In this document: positions 8,507 through 16,660 of the stretch, piece after piece
Layout of the letters: each line of letters starts with the position of its first letter
How positions within the stretch are numbered: the first letter of the stretch is position 1
Notes under the pieces: model-generated
Seen by the model: only the letters and a program-made list of their open reading frames with translations
What the model was told of the DNA's origin: nothing
Databases searched by the model: none
NCBI GenBank assembly: GCA_021325495.1
Contig: JAJPGZ010000003.1
Span: 124,001 to 188,000, forward strand
Direction of reading: 5' to 3'
DNA from: Spartobacteria bacterium
GTDB lineage: Bacteria; Verrucomicrobiota; Verrucomicrobiia; Chthoniobacterales; UBA10450
Length of the DNA stretch: 64,000 bases
Translations under genes and position numbers: made by a program

Positions 8507-9019
8507 ATGAAGCAGCGAATTTTTTCATGGGCATTAATGGCGGCTGTTTCGGCGGGCGCTCTAATTTTGGGAGGTTGCGAGACGACGGAGAACCGCATTT
8601 CGGAACATCCGGACATATTCAATTCACTTTCGCCGAGCGAACAGGCGTTGGTGCGCGGCGGACAGATCCGCTCGGGCATGTCGATGAACGCGGTCTGGCT
8701 CGCGTGGGGTTCACCCGAGCAAAAGACGCACGGCGAGATGCGCGGTAAACCGACCGAGACGTGGATTTATGTGCAGACGCGCAGCGCACCGTACGGCGCA
8801 TACGGCTATCCTTATTACGGCTACGGTCCGGGATTTTACGGCGGCGGCGGCGTGGCGGTGGTGAGAACACATCATCATGGGCGCTCCTTCGTGTTCTTCG
8901 GCGATCCGTTCTACGATCCGTTTTACTATTCCTACATTCCGCCCACGATATCGATCCCTTACAAAACGGCGACGTTTGTGAATGGCCGCCTCGTTTCGTG
9001 GCAATATCTCACGCAGTGA
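8507..9019 (+). CDS. lipoprotein, BamE/SmpA-like N-terminal part
   Basis: 170 residues with a lipoprotein signal (MKQRIFSWALMAAVSAGALILGGC). An SmpA/BamE-like segment follows (QALVRGGQIRSGMSMNAVWLAWGSPEQ), then a Tyr/Gly-rich region (YGYPYYGYGPGFYGGGG) and a histidine patch. It is probably anchored in the outer or inner membrane; the exact job is unknown. GGAGG at 8489-8493 lies about 13 bases before the ATG. The gene is divergent from moaA. Confidence 0.8.
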   Translation: MKQRIFSWALMAAVSAGALILGGCETTENRISEHPDIFNSLSPSEQALVRGGQIRSGMSMNAVWLAWGSPEQKTHGEMRGKPTETWIYVQTRSAPYGAYGYPYYGYGPGFYGGGGVAVVRTHHHGRSFVFFGDPFYDPFYYSYIPPTISIPYKTATFVNGRLVSWQYLTQ

Positions 9020-9061
9020 TTTCGTTCGAATCGTAATCGCTCTCGCGTAAACTAACGAGCG

Positions 9062-10519
9062 ATGGCTTATCGTTCGTTCCGCGATTTCGTCGATGCGCTC
9101 GATCGCGCCGGCGAATTGCGCAAGATCGACATCCCGGTTGATACCGATTTGCTCATTAGCGAATGGGCCAATCGCGAAATGAAATCGCCCGGTGGCGGGA
9201 AGGCGTTGCTCTTCGAGCAGCCGGTGGTCGATGGAAAGGTTTCGCCGTTTCCGGTGGCGATCAACACCATGGGTTCGCGCAAACGCATGGCGATGTCGTT
9301 AGGCCGCGAGAGCGTCGATGAAATCGCGCAGGAAATTCAACTCATCCTCAAAGCGAAACCCCCGACGGATCTGCGCGAAGGTTTCGCGTTGCTAAAACAG
9401 GGACTTCATTTGCTGCACGCGCGTCCGAAACAGGTCAGCAGTGGGCCGTGCCAGGAAGTTGTTAAGATCGACAACTTCTCTCTCAACGATCTGCCGATTT
9501 TAAAATGCTGGCCGAAAGATGGCGGACGCTTCATCACCTTGCCGCATGTGCATACGCGCGATCCCGAAACGGGCGCGCGCAATGTTGGTTGTTATCGCAT
9601 GCAACTTTTCGATGAGCGCACGACCGCGATGCATTGGCAGGTGCACAAAGTCGGCGCGCGACACGGAAAAATTTATTACGAACGCGGCGAGCGCATGCCG
9701 GTGGCGGTGACGCTGGGCGGCGATCCCGCGTATTCGTTCGCGGCGACGGCGCCGTTGCCCGATGGGCTTGATGAAATTTTGTTTGCCGGATTTTTGAGGC
9801 GGAAATCGGTGGAGCTGGTGAAATGCAAAACGATCGATGTCGATGTACCGGCAGATGTCGATCTTGTGCTGGAAGGTTACGTGCAGCCGGGCGAGATGCG
9901 GCCGGAAGGTCCCTTCGGCGATCACACCGGTTACTACACCGCCATCGAAGATTATCCGGTCTTTCACGTCACCGCGATCACGCACCGCAAAGACGCATTG
10001 TATCCGACCACGATCGTCGGCATTCCGCCGATGGAAGATTTCTACATCGGCGACGCGAGCGTGCGGATTTTTCTGCCGGTGTTCAAAATGAATTTCCCCG
10101 AGCTGGTGGACATGACGTTGCCGGCCGAAGGCGTGTTTCACAATCTCGTCTTCGTCTCAATCCGAAAGCAGTATCCGTATCAGGCGTTCAAGGTCATGCA
10201 CGGTTTGTGGGGCATGGGACAGATGATGTTCAGCAAATACATCATCGTGGTCGATGAAGACTGCGACGTGCACAACACGAGCGAAGTGCTCTTCCGTTTG
10301 TGCGCGAACACCGACCCTGAGCGCGATTCCACCGTCATCCGAAATCCGAGCGACTCGTTAGACCACGCGCCGAGCATTCAAAACATCGGCTCGCACATGG
10401 GCTTCGACGCGACGCGGAAGTTGCCCGGCGAAAATCATCAACGCCCGTGGCCGGAATTGTTGAAGATGACGGAAGAAGCGCAGCGGCTGGTCGATGCGTT
10501 GCAAAAGAAAACGCGTTAG
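9062..10519 (+). CDS. UbiD family decarboxylase
   Basis: 485 residues. UbiD enzymes use prenylated FMN to decarboxylate aromatic or unsaturated acids, as in ubiquinone or menaquinone synthesis. Family features are DIPVDTDLLISEWANRE, GSRKRMAMSLG, PEGPFGDHTGYYT and a C-terminal DATRKLPGE. No ubiX-like partner is in the window, so the substrate cannot be assigned. Three canonical copies of the scattered 10-mer (9122, 9464 and 9856) encode RKIDIP, KIDNFS and DVDLVL; a variant (GTTAGATCGACA) forms its stop codon. Confidence 0.9.
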   Translation: MAYRSFRDFVDALDRAGELRKIDIPVDTDLLISEWANREMKSPGGGKALLFEQPVVDGKVSPFPVAINTMGSRKRMAMSLGRESVDEIAQEIQLILKAKPPTDLREGFALLKQGLHLLHARPKQVSSGPCQEVVKIDNFSLNDLPILKCWPKDGGRFITLPHVHTRDPETGARNVGCYRMQLFDERTTAMHWQVHKVGARHGKIYYERGERMPVAVTLGGDPAYSFAATAPLPDGLDEILFAGFLRRKSVELVKCKTIDVDVPADVDLVLEGYVQPGEMRPEGPFGDHTGYYTAIEDYPVFHVTAITHRKDALYPTTIVGIPPMEDFYIGDASVRIFLPVFKMNFPELVDMTLPAEGVFHNLVFVSIRKQYPYQAFKVMHGLWGMGQMMFSKYIIVVDEDCDVHNTSEVLFRLCANTDPERDSTVIRNPSDSLDHAPSIQNIGSHMGFDATRKLPGENHQRPWPELLKMTEEAQRLVDALQKKTR

Positions 10520-10747
10520 ATCGACAACCGGCGTAATTGGCCGCAAGTTTCGTTAAGAGCCAGACGCAGTCGCGTTCCTCACTTGCGCTTTGTCGATGCT
10601 TGGGTGCTCGAGTGTTGGCGCAAGGACAAGACTGGATGTGGGTGGCCCGTGTGCTGGAGCGTATCGCGATTAAGTGGCGAGCGAACCGTCAACGAGAAGC
10701 TGCGTTTGGAAAAAAAACCGTTGTCGTTTTGGCTGCCGTGCGTACGG
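10520..10747. other. non-coding stretch beyond the integron attC
   Basis: I see no convincing gene in these 228 bases. A short plus-strand frame with a TTG start exists, but its composition is Arg/Trp/Cys-rich and unlike a real protein. By position this stretch would be the next cassette of the integron, on the far side of attC, and may be a decayed one. A possible core-like word (ATCTAAC on the minus strand) lies at its left end but I cannot fold a second attC with confidence. Confidence 0.4.
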
Positions 10748-10871
10748 GTCTAACGAGAATAAGCTGAGCGACCGCTGACGACAGCGAGCTTTGCATCGGA
10801 GTTCAGTGTTGAAGTCACCGAAAGTAAATTTTCGCGCCGGTCAGCGGTTCGCTCCAGCGCGTGGTTAGACC
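10748..10871 (-). other. putative integron attC recombination site
   Basis: Read on the minus strand the site starts with GTCTAAC (RYYYAAC core) and ends with GTTAGAC (GTTRRRY core), about 124 bases apart. Inner complementary arms are visible: AGCGACCGCTGACG near the left and CGGTCAGCGGTTCGCT near the right on the plus strand. They pair with one extra base on one side, as in known attC hairpins. It lies 6 bases after the stop of a small ORF and points away from intI, as a cassette's attC should. Confidence 0.8.
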
Positions 10872-10877
10872 ACCCGC

Positions 10878-11198
10878 TCACTTAACGTGTGTGACGTCAA
10901 AATACATCGTGTGCCGACCGTGCTTCGCTGTATCGAATGTGATCTCCTGTACATAATGCTGTCCGTCGCCGCCGATGATGGGTGCGATGGGAAGGTGGAT
11001 CTTCGCATCTGGAAAGTAGCGCTTGATGATCTTGGATGCCGCAGCGTCGAATGTGCTGTCGGATCCGCGCATGATAATCGCGCGTTCGAACGTCGCTCCA
11101 TCTCGTCCGGCCTTGGGTTCTTCATGGGCGGGCTCCGCGCTGGCGCGACTGATAAGGAGTGCGGACGCGGCTGCAACTGCAAGGAGTATACGCTTCAT
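10878..11198 (-). CDS. integron cassette gene, small secreted protein
   Basis: 106 residues with a signal peptide (MKRILLAVAAASALLISRASA) and an acidic to mixed mature part (KIIKRYFPDAKIHLPIAPII, HTMYFDVTHVK). I do not recognise the family. The ORF almost fills the segment between the core site at 11201 (GTTAGAC on the minus strand) and attC at 10748-10871. It points away from intI. Both facts are standard for an integron cassette. Confidence 0.7.
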   Translation of the reverse strand: MKRILLAVAAASALLISRASAEPAHEEPKAGRDGATFERAIIMRGSDSTFDAAASKIIKRYFPDAKIHLPIAPIIGGDGQHYVQEITFDTAKHGRHTMYFDVTHVK

Positions 11199-11200
11199 AG

Positions 11201-11305
11201 GTCTAACGAGAAGTAGGCCCAATTTTTGGGTCTTTCAAGAGAAAGGCCCAATTTTTGGGTCTAATCCGGCTTGAGTTTGTCGAGGGAAAACAGACAATCG
11301 CATCC
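11201..11305. promoter_or_regulatory. putative attI and intI/cassette promoter region
   Basis: This is the gap between the cassette junction (GTCTAAC at 11201) and the intI start. It holds a direct repeat, AGGCCCAATTTTTGGGTCT, at about 11216 and 11245. Each copy is a small hairpin (CCCAA-TTT-TTGGG). Such paired sites could be integrase-binding repeats of attI, operators, or transcription attenuators; the sequence alone cannot decide. Confidence 0.5.
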
Positions 11306-12295
11306 ATGTCCGCGATCGTAGCCATAGGGACACAAGGAAACAAACCGAAATTGCTCGATCAAGTGCGCGACGTCATCCGGCGCAAGCATTACAGCATCCG
11401 CACCGAGCAGGCTTACCTCGATTGGATCAAGCGCTTCATTATTTATCATAACAAACGGCATCCGGCCGAAATGGCGGAGACAGAAGTGGCGGAATTTCTC
11501 ACGCATCTGGCGCGCGACCTTGATGTATCGCCATCCACGCAGAACCAGGCGCTGAGCGCGCTGCTGTTTCTTTACAAGCAGGTGTTGCAGCAGGAGATCG
11601 GCTGGCTGGAAAAGGTCGAGCGCGCCAAGAAATCGCCGAAGCTTCCAGTGGTACTTTCGCGCGCGGAAGTGAAGCGTGTCTTCGCCCATTTGCACGGAAC
11701 GCCCAAGCTGATGGCGGGATTACTTTACGGCAGCGGGCTGCGCTTGATGGAGTGCGTGCGGCTCCGCATCAAAGATGTCGATTTTGAACTGGCGCAAATC
11801 ACGGTGCGCGATGGAAAGGGCGGCAAAGATCGCGTGACGATGTTGCCACTGAACTTGGCGGAACCGTTGCAGCGACACCTGGTGCGGGTGAAAGCGCAAC
11901 ACGAACAGGACCTGGCCGATGGATTCGGCCGCGTGCATTTGCCGTTCGCGCTCAGCCGGAAATATCCGAACGCGGCGCGGGAGTGGGCGTGGCAATATGT
12001 TTTCTCTTCGTCGCGCATTTCCATCGACCCGCGCAGCGGAAAGAAGCAACGCCATCACATCGCCGAGGGAATTTTGCAAACCGCGTTAAAGCGAGCAGTC
12101 GATGCCGCCGGCATCGTGAAGCGCGCGAACTGCCACAGTCTGCGTCATTCATTCGCGACGCACTTGCTGAGCAAAGGCCACTACGACATCAGGACGGTGC
12201 AAGAGTTGTTAGGCCACAAGGATGTGAGCACGACGATGATTTATACTCATGTCCTGAACAAGCCGGGCATCGGCGTGAAGAGTCCGCTCGATTAA
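11306..12295 (+). CDS. intI: integron integrase (IntI family tyrosine recombinase)
   Basis: 329 residues. Recombines attC cassettes with attI. It has an N-terminal SAM-like domain ([26 protein letters not shown]) and a catalytic domain with the arginine in [17 protein letters not shown], the box-[14 protein letters not shown] and the nucleophile in TMIYTHV. The stretch [20 protein letters not shown] is the IntI-specific patch that ordinary XerC/XerD-like enzymes lack. The ATG at 11306 gives a normal length. No canonical copy of the common 10-mer lies in this gene. Confidence 0.93.
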   Translation: MSAIVAIGTQGNKPKLLDQVRDVIRRKHYSIRTEQAYLDWIKRFIIYHNKRHPAEMAETEVAEFLTHLARDLDVSPSTQNQALSALLFLYKQVLQQEIGWLEKVERAKKSPKLPVVLSRAEVKRVFAHLHGTPKLMAGLLYGSGLRLMECVRLRIKDVDFELAQITVRDGKGGKDRVTMLPLNLAEPLQRHLVRVKAQHEQDLADGFGRVHLPFALSRKYPNAAREWAWQYVFSSSRISIDPRSGKKQRHHIAEGILQTALKRAVDAAGIVKRANCHSLRHSFATHLLSKGHYDIRTVQELLGHKDVSTTMIYTHVLNKPGIGVKSPLD

Positions 12296-12297
12296 TG

Positions 12298-12361
12298 CTG
12301 GAGGGGCACGCGTCGTCGTGCCCCTGATATTTGGGCGCCGACGACGCGGGCGCCCTACACG
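12298..12361. repeat. paired GC-rich hairpins after intI
   Basis: Two adjoining hairpins. The first is AGGGGCACGCGTCGTCGTGCCCCT; the second is GGGCGCCGACGACGCGGGCGCCC, followed by CTACA. The second fits the TGTAG-plus-hairpin family seen at 21078, 52553 and 61903 when read on the other strand. Confidence 0.7.
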
Positions 12362-12369
12362 AACAAAAA

Positions 12370-12400
12370 CGGGTTAGATCGACCATGTCGATCTAACCCG
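12370..12400. terminator. perfect palindrome between converging genes
   Basis: Fourteen bases, CGGGTTAGATCGAC, are repeated exactly in inverse after a CAT loop. The stem is built from variants of both scattered words (GTTAG and GATCGAC). It lies between intI and the converging gene that ends at 12421. No T run follows, so its role as a bidirectional terminator is inferred from position and stem. Confidence 0.6.
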
Positions 12401-12420
12401 CTTCGCGAATTCTTGATTCG

Positions 12421-12810
12421 TTAGGGCCGGCGGAAGAGCCGGCCTTCGTCCACGTCGCGGGTGAGACCGCCGGGCGGAACATCACGCAGATCGTAAACGC
12501 GTCCGGTGTACGGACTATAATAGAAGCCGTAGCGACCGGCCGGCCGCCCTAACGGATATCCGCCTTCAGGCGGCGGGCCGTATTTCGAGGCGCGATCTTC
12601 CTGGATGGCGTGACCGATGAGCGCGCCCGTCGCGGCACCGATGGCAGCGCCGATGGCCGCGCTGCGCGGTCCGCGTCCGGCGAGACCGCCAATGATGGCG
12701 CCGGCTCCAGCGCCCGCGGCCGCGCCCTGACCGGTGGGCGTGTCGCACGAAGTTAGAAAGTTCGCCGCCAAAGCAATCGGCAGCACTGCGGTAATAAGTT
12801 TTTTGTTCAT
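12421..12810 (-). CDS. glycine-zipper lipoprotein
   Basis: 129 residues. The lipoprotein signal ends FLTSCDTPTG; then comes a glycine-zipper segment (AAAGAGAGAIIGGLAGRG, AIGAAIGAATGALIGHAI) likely to insert in a membrane. The C-terminal domain has the pattern YYSPYTGRVYDLRDVPPGG, which recurs in the next gene. A GGAGATAA ribosome-binding site precedes the ATG. The stop codon is within a TCGTTAGGG word. Confidence 0.8.
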   Translation of the reverse strand: MNKKLITAVLPIALAANFLTSCDTPTGQGAAAGAGAGAIIGGLAGRGPRSAAIGAAIGAATGALIGHAIQEDRASKYGPPPEGGYPLGRPAGRYGFYYSPYTGRVYDLRDVPPGGLTRDVDEGRLFRRP

Positions 12811-12909
12811 GGAAGTTATCTCCTCAACGGAAAGTTAAACCGCGATGCGCGGCCGAGGTTTCGCCGCGAATATTCAATTCGCGGCGAAACCCAAATGTAG
12901 TTGTCGATC

Positions 12910-13332
12910 TTACGGACGAACGAAAACTTTTTTCACCGCATCATCGAGCAACAATGTGCCTGCACCGACCTTGCGGCAATCGTAGACGCGCGAGGAATAA
13001 GGACTCTTGATGAAACCGCTGTGAGCGGCCGTGCCGCTGCCCTTCAAGACTTGTTCGTCCATGCCGTTCGGGTAGGATTTTCCACTCGGCGGTGGATATT
13101 TTTTCGCAGCTTCCTCGGCCGTGACCGTGATCGGAACAAATTTACCGCCACCCAGGCTCGCGCCCGGTTTCAACCCCTTCGTATCGTCCGACGGCTTCGC
13201 GGGCGCCGCCGCGGTCGAACTGGTTGTATTTTTTTGACCGCCGTACATTTGGCCGAACGCAGCGTTGCCGGCGGTGAATGTGAACGTGGCCGCAGCGATG
13301 ACTGCACAAGCGATAGAGAATTTTGTTTTCAT
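12910..13332 (-). CDS. secreted hypothetical protein, C-terminal paralogue of neighbour
   Basis: 140 residues with a signal peptide (MKTKFSIACAVIAAATFTFT). The mature protein is Ala/Pro/Thr/Lys-rich and ends GFIKSPYSSRVYDCRKVGAGT then VFVRP. This matches the end of the downstream lipoprotein (GFYYSPYTGRVYDLRDVPPGG then LFRRP). The shared domain suggests duplication and a common cell-envelope role. A TGTCGATCTT copy lies at 12902, just beyond its stop. An in-frame ATG at 13380 exists, but the signal peptide supports 13332. Confidence 0.65.
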   Translation of the reverse strand: MKTKFSIACAVIAAATFTFTAGNAAFGQMYGGQKNTTSSTAAAPAKPSDDTKGLKPGASLGGGKFVPITVTAEEAAKKYPPPSGKSYPNGMDEQVLKGSGTAAHSGFIKSPYSSRVYDCRKVGAGTLLLDDAVKKVFVRP

Positions 13333-13376
13333 AGTTTCAATTTGGTTTCGCAACTGTTCTGTCAGACGGACGCGCA

Positions 13377-14216
13377 TCATCGCCGATTCAAATAAAACTT
13401 GAAGAGCTCCGCCGCGATCCGGCTGACCTTCTCCAATTTGCTAAGCCGGTATTCCTTTTCAAACAATCGAAATCGGTCGCGTTTCATTCTTTGCAGGATG
13501 GCGTCGTACACGGAACGCATGATTTCAGCCGCAACGAGCGATTGTCGATCTTGCGCGGGCAGGGCCTCACGCGCTTGCGCGAAAAAATTCTCCGCGCGCT
13601 CCGCCTCAAATTCCATGAGAGCGATGAAACGCGAATCGTACTGTCGATCTTGCAGGTCACGTTCGGAATAGTTAAAACGCGCAAGGTCTTCCTGCGGAAG
13701 GTAGATTCGGTTCTGGCGAAGATCGCGCGCGACGTCGCGAATGATGTTCGTCATTTGCAACGCGAGACCGAGATTGATCGCGTACTCTTTACCGCGCGGA
13801 TCGCGACAACCGAAAATTTCAATGCTGACGAGACCGACCGCGCTGGCCACGCGATAACAGTAAAGCCGCAAGTCTTCAAACGTGGCGTAACGGGAGATAC
13901 GCAGGTCCATTTCCACGCCGGCGATGATTTCGTCCAGCATTTCGGGCGCGAGATGGTACTTGTCGATCAAACGACGAATCTCCGGCGCGAGCTCGGATTC
14001 GTTAGGCTGCGGCGAACGCAAGGCCGCGCGCCAGAGGTCGAGTTGTTTTTGTTTTAGATCGACATCTAACTGTGAAGCGTCCACGACATCGTCAATCACG
14101 CGACAAAACGCATAGAAGACGGTGATGTCGCGACGGCGTTCGCGATCGAGCGCAACGAAGGCGAGCGCGAGGTTCGATTTACTCGCGCGCGTAATTTCCG
14201 CGGCTTCCGCACTCAC
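13377..14216 (-). CDS. hpnD: squalene/phytoene synthase family protein, HpnD-like
   Basis: 279 residues. Family members join two prenyl diphosphates head to head. The two aspartate-rich motifs are visible: FCRVIDDVVD near residue 40 and NIIRDVARDLRQNRIYLP near 165. I favour presqualene diphosphate synthase (HpnD) because short 280-residue forms of this kind feed hopanoid or squalene synthesis in related bacteria. No hpnC or hpnE is in the window, so phytoene synthase remains possible. The next gene on this strand (a membrane protein) ends 3 bases upstream. Confidence 0.78.
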   Translation of the reverse strand: MSAEAAEITRASKSNLALAFVALDRERRRDITVFYAFCRVIDDVVDASQLDVDLKQKQLDLWRAALRSPQPNESELAPEIRRLIDKYHLAPEMLDEIIAGVEMDLRISRYATFEDLRLYCYRVASAVGLVSIEIFGCRDPRGKEYAINLGLALQMTNIIRDVARDLRQNRIYLPQEDLARFNYSERDLQDRQYDSRFIALMEFEAERAENFFAQAREALPAQDRQSLVAAEIMRSVYDAILQRMKRDRFRLFEKEYRLSKLEKVSRIAAELFKFYLNRR

Positions 14217-14219
14217 GCT

Positions 14220-15395
14220 TTAATATTGGATCCAGGTTTCGCGGCCGGTCAGGCGCGTTTCGCTCTGGCGAAAAAGACAGACCCAGCTGGCCAGGAGCCA
14301 GCCGATGACGAGACCGCGCATGAGAACAAACGTCATTTTCCAGACGATGAGCGCGACGACGCGATTGGCGATGGCGCTGCGGGCCACGGCGTCAAAGGCG
14401 AGAATGATGACGAAGTGCAGCGCGCCGATGAGAAGAAACCAGGCGAAGCGGCCGAAGTTTCGCCTAACGAAACGAAAATGCGCGCCGATGGCTTCGCTCA
14501 AGTTCTCGTTGTGCAGCGCGAGCGAGACCTGCACGGAAGCGAACGCCAAAATAAAGATCGACATCAACATTCGTTGATACGGCAGATAATCGAGCACGGC
14601 CGGAACCTCCCTGAAATAGGCGAGCAAAAGCGGACCGCGCACGAAGATCATGCTCACGCAGATCATGACACCGGCCCATTTCAGCACATAAGCGAACCGG
14701 CGGGCGGCGAATTGGAAGAGCGACGTCTCGTTAAAGCTGAGGCCTCTTATCCAAACCAGACAAACGGTGATGACGTAAACCTGAATGTAAACGCCGAGCA
14801 GATATTCGAAGATGAACGCGGCCGCATCGATGCTCGCGGATATTTTGAGAAAACGCGGATCGGCGACGTGCGCGAGCAGGAAAAAATCGATCGCCTTGGC
14901 GATGGAGGCGAGCGCGCTCAGCAAGAGCACGAAATAAATAAGATAGCGCGTGATCCGATAATCTTTGCGCATGGCTGACCAGAGCGCGCCGGGCAGCCCG
15001 CGCCAGTTTATCAACATCAACACCGCGGCGACGACCGAAAGCGGAAAGGTCGTGGTCCCGTTATCAAAAATTCCGGCGACGCCTTCGAGCGCCGGGAGCG
15101 GCACTTCCGTCCAGACTTCTTTCAATCGCGGCCAATGCCAGCTCGGCAATGTCGCGATCTGGTTGAGATCGAAATCATTCGCGCTTTCAACCGGGGCGAA
15201 GGTCGCGAGTTGAAAAACGGAATAACAGGCGCCGAGAACAACGAATGTGAGCCAGATGCGCGGATAACGCGCGAGACAACGCAGACCATCGCGCAAGGCC
15301 AGACGCACCGGATTGAAAAGCATGAGCAGCAGATAGCCGCTGCATAATCCGGCGAACGGATAAGCTCGCGGGACATCTGGGAACGTGAATGCCAC
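14220..15395 (-). CDS. multi-pass membrane protein of unknown function
   Basis: About 391 residues with six or more hydrophobic helices (IWLTFVVLGACYSVFQL, YLIYFVLLLSALASIAKAI, WFLLIGALHFVIILAF and others). I do not recognise the family. I placed the start at the GTG of 15395, just after lepB ends; an ATG at 15323 is also possible, and the one at 15446 would overlap lepB. It sits between lepB and the hpnD-like gene with almost no gaps and is likely in the same transcript. AAGATCGACA at 14554 encodes LMSIFIL. Confidence 0.65.
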   Translation of the reverse strand: MAFTFPDVPRAYPFAGLCSGYLLLMLFNPVRLALRDGLRCLARYPRIWLTFVVLGACYSVFQLATFAPVESANDFDLNQIATLPSWHWPRLKEVWTEVPLPALEGVAGIFDNGTTTFPLSVVAAVLMLINWRGLPGALWSAMRKDYRITRYLIYFVLLLSALASIAKAIDFFLLAHVADPRFLKISASIDAAAFIFEYLLGVYIQVYVITVCLVWIRGLSFNETSLFQFAARRFAYVLKWAGVMICVSMIFVRGPLLLAYFREVPAVLDYLPYQRMLMSIFILAFASVQVSLALHNENLSEAIGAHFRFVRRNFGRFAWFLLIGALHFVIILAFDAVARSAIANRVVALIVWKMTFVLMRGLVIGWLLASWVCLFRQSETRLTGRETWIQY

Positions 15396-15400
15396 GTGGC

Positions 15401-16627
15401 CTAACGAATGAGTCCCCAGTGCTGGTTGAACGGCCAGTACACCCACAGGCCGCGGCCGACGAGATTTTCTTCCGGCACCGGTCCCCAGTATCGGCTGTCG
15501 TAACTATTGTAGCTATTGTCGCCGAGCGCGAAGTAGGAATGCGGCGGCACGCGCAAACGCTCGAGCGCTTCTTCGATTCGCTGTCGCGAATTCTGTTCCT
15601 GCGCTTGTAGCTGCGCCATCCGCTCGGTCGAGCCGGACCTCAAGGATTCGTCACGCAATTTACGCGCCTGTTCCAGTTGACGCTCGGGCTCGACCAGACT
15701 CAGCGGTCCCTCTGAGTAGCCGCGATAGGGCGGGTGCGCTTCGATCACGCGCTTGAAACCATACGCGAGATTTTCTGCCGTGATGTCGTTGATAAACAAA
15801 CGCGGCGGTTCAATGCGCAAACGGTCACCCGGCAATCCAGCGAGACGCTTGATGTAAAACGGCGCGCCCGTCACCGGATCTTCGCGGATCATCGAGATGT
15901 TGTTCGTGCGAAAAACGAAAACGTCGCCGCGATGTGGTTTCACAAAATTATAACTGAACTTGTCGACGAAAACTTGATCGCCGGTATCGATCGCGCCGCG
16001 GGCGATAATTTCGCCACGGCGCACGGTGCGTCCGGCCGAGACATTAAAGGAATCACGCAGCGTGTCCGGCGGAGCGTAAACCGTGATCGGCGGTTGATGT
16101 TGAAACACCAGACGCGACAACGTGAAAAAGAACGCGCGCTTGAGCACCTGCACTTGCAGGATCTGATCGTCCGCCTGCGAAACCACGTCGATGTAGTTGC
16201 GGCCGAGTGCCAGATACTCGACCACCTGCTGTGCGAAACCCGGGAACGGCTTGTTCGCTTCGTACGGATAACCAATGATGCCGTTCAACGTCGGCTGCAT
16301 CGATCCGGTCGGAATCTTGAATGGTTGCAGAAAATATGAGCGGATTCCGACGGCGACGACGATTGCGACCAGAATGACTTCAACGTTCTCGCGCCAATGC
16401 GATTCCCAATTGAGCGGCGCGAGCGCGTGCAACTTCGCGTCCAGGATCTCCGCGCATGTTTCGATTTCTTTGCGGTCGCGTTGCCGCAGCGCCGCCTGCA
16501 AACGCCGAATGCCGGCCGCAACTTCCTCGGCGTCGTTAGGCGCGAGCACGTCGCGTTTGTAACGGAGAAATTTCTCCGCGTGCCGCAGCAACAGCTTGCT
16601 GTGTTTAACGTGACGTGACGTGAACAT
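15401..16627 (-). CDS. lepB: signal peptidase I
   Basis: 408 residues, longer than usual. Cleaves signal peptides at the outer face of the inner membrane. The transmembrane helix (VEVILVAIVVAVGIRSYFL) leads to the catalytic serine in IPTGSMQPTL; the catalytic lysine is in YIKRLAGLPGD and the last box is FALGDNSYNSYDSRYWG. An N-terminal charged extension of about 85 residues and a coiled-coil-like insert before the last box (about residues 305-355) account for the extra length. Two TGTCGATCTT copies 15 bases apart lie at and just upstream of the ATG (16627 and 16642). Confidence 0.93.
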   Translation of the reverse strand: MFTSRHVKHSKLLLRHAEKFLRYKRDVLAPNDAEEVAAGIRRLQAALRQRDRKEIETCAEILDAKLHALAPLNWESHWRENVEVILVAIVVAVGIRSYFLQPFKIPTGSMQPTLNGIIGYPYEANKPFPGFAQQVVEYLALGRNYIDVVSQADDQILQVQVLKRAFFFTLSRLVFQHQPPITVYAPPDTLRDSFNVSAGRTVRRGEIIARGAIDTGDQVFVDKFSYNFVKPHRGDVFVFRTNNISMIREDPVTGAPFYIKRLAGLPGDRLRIEPPRLFINDITAENLAYGFKRVIEAHPPYRGYSEGPLSLVEPERQLEQARKLRDESLRSGSTERMAQLQAQEQNSRQRIEEALERLRVPPHSYFALGDNSYNSYDSRYWGPVPEENLVGRGLWVYWPFNQHWGLIR

Positions 16628-16660
16628 GTCGATCTTGCGATTGTCGATCTTACGCGAACG

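Noticed and set aside
10537-10767. Plus-strand 76-codon frame beside the attC site
   Set aside because: TTG start, Arg/Trp/Cys-rich product, no motif, runs into the attC; not a plausible protein.
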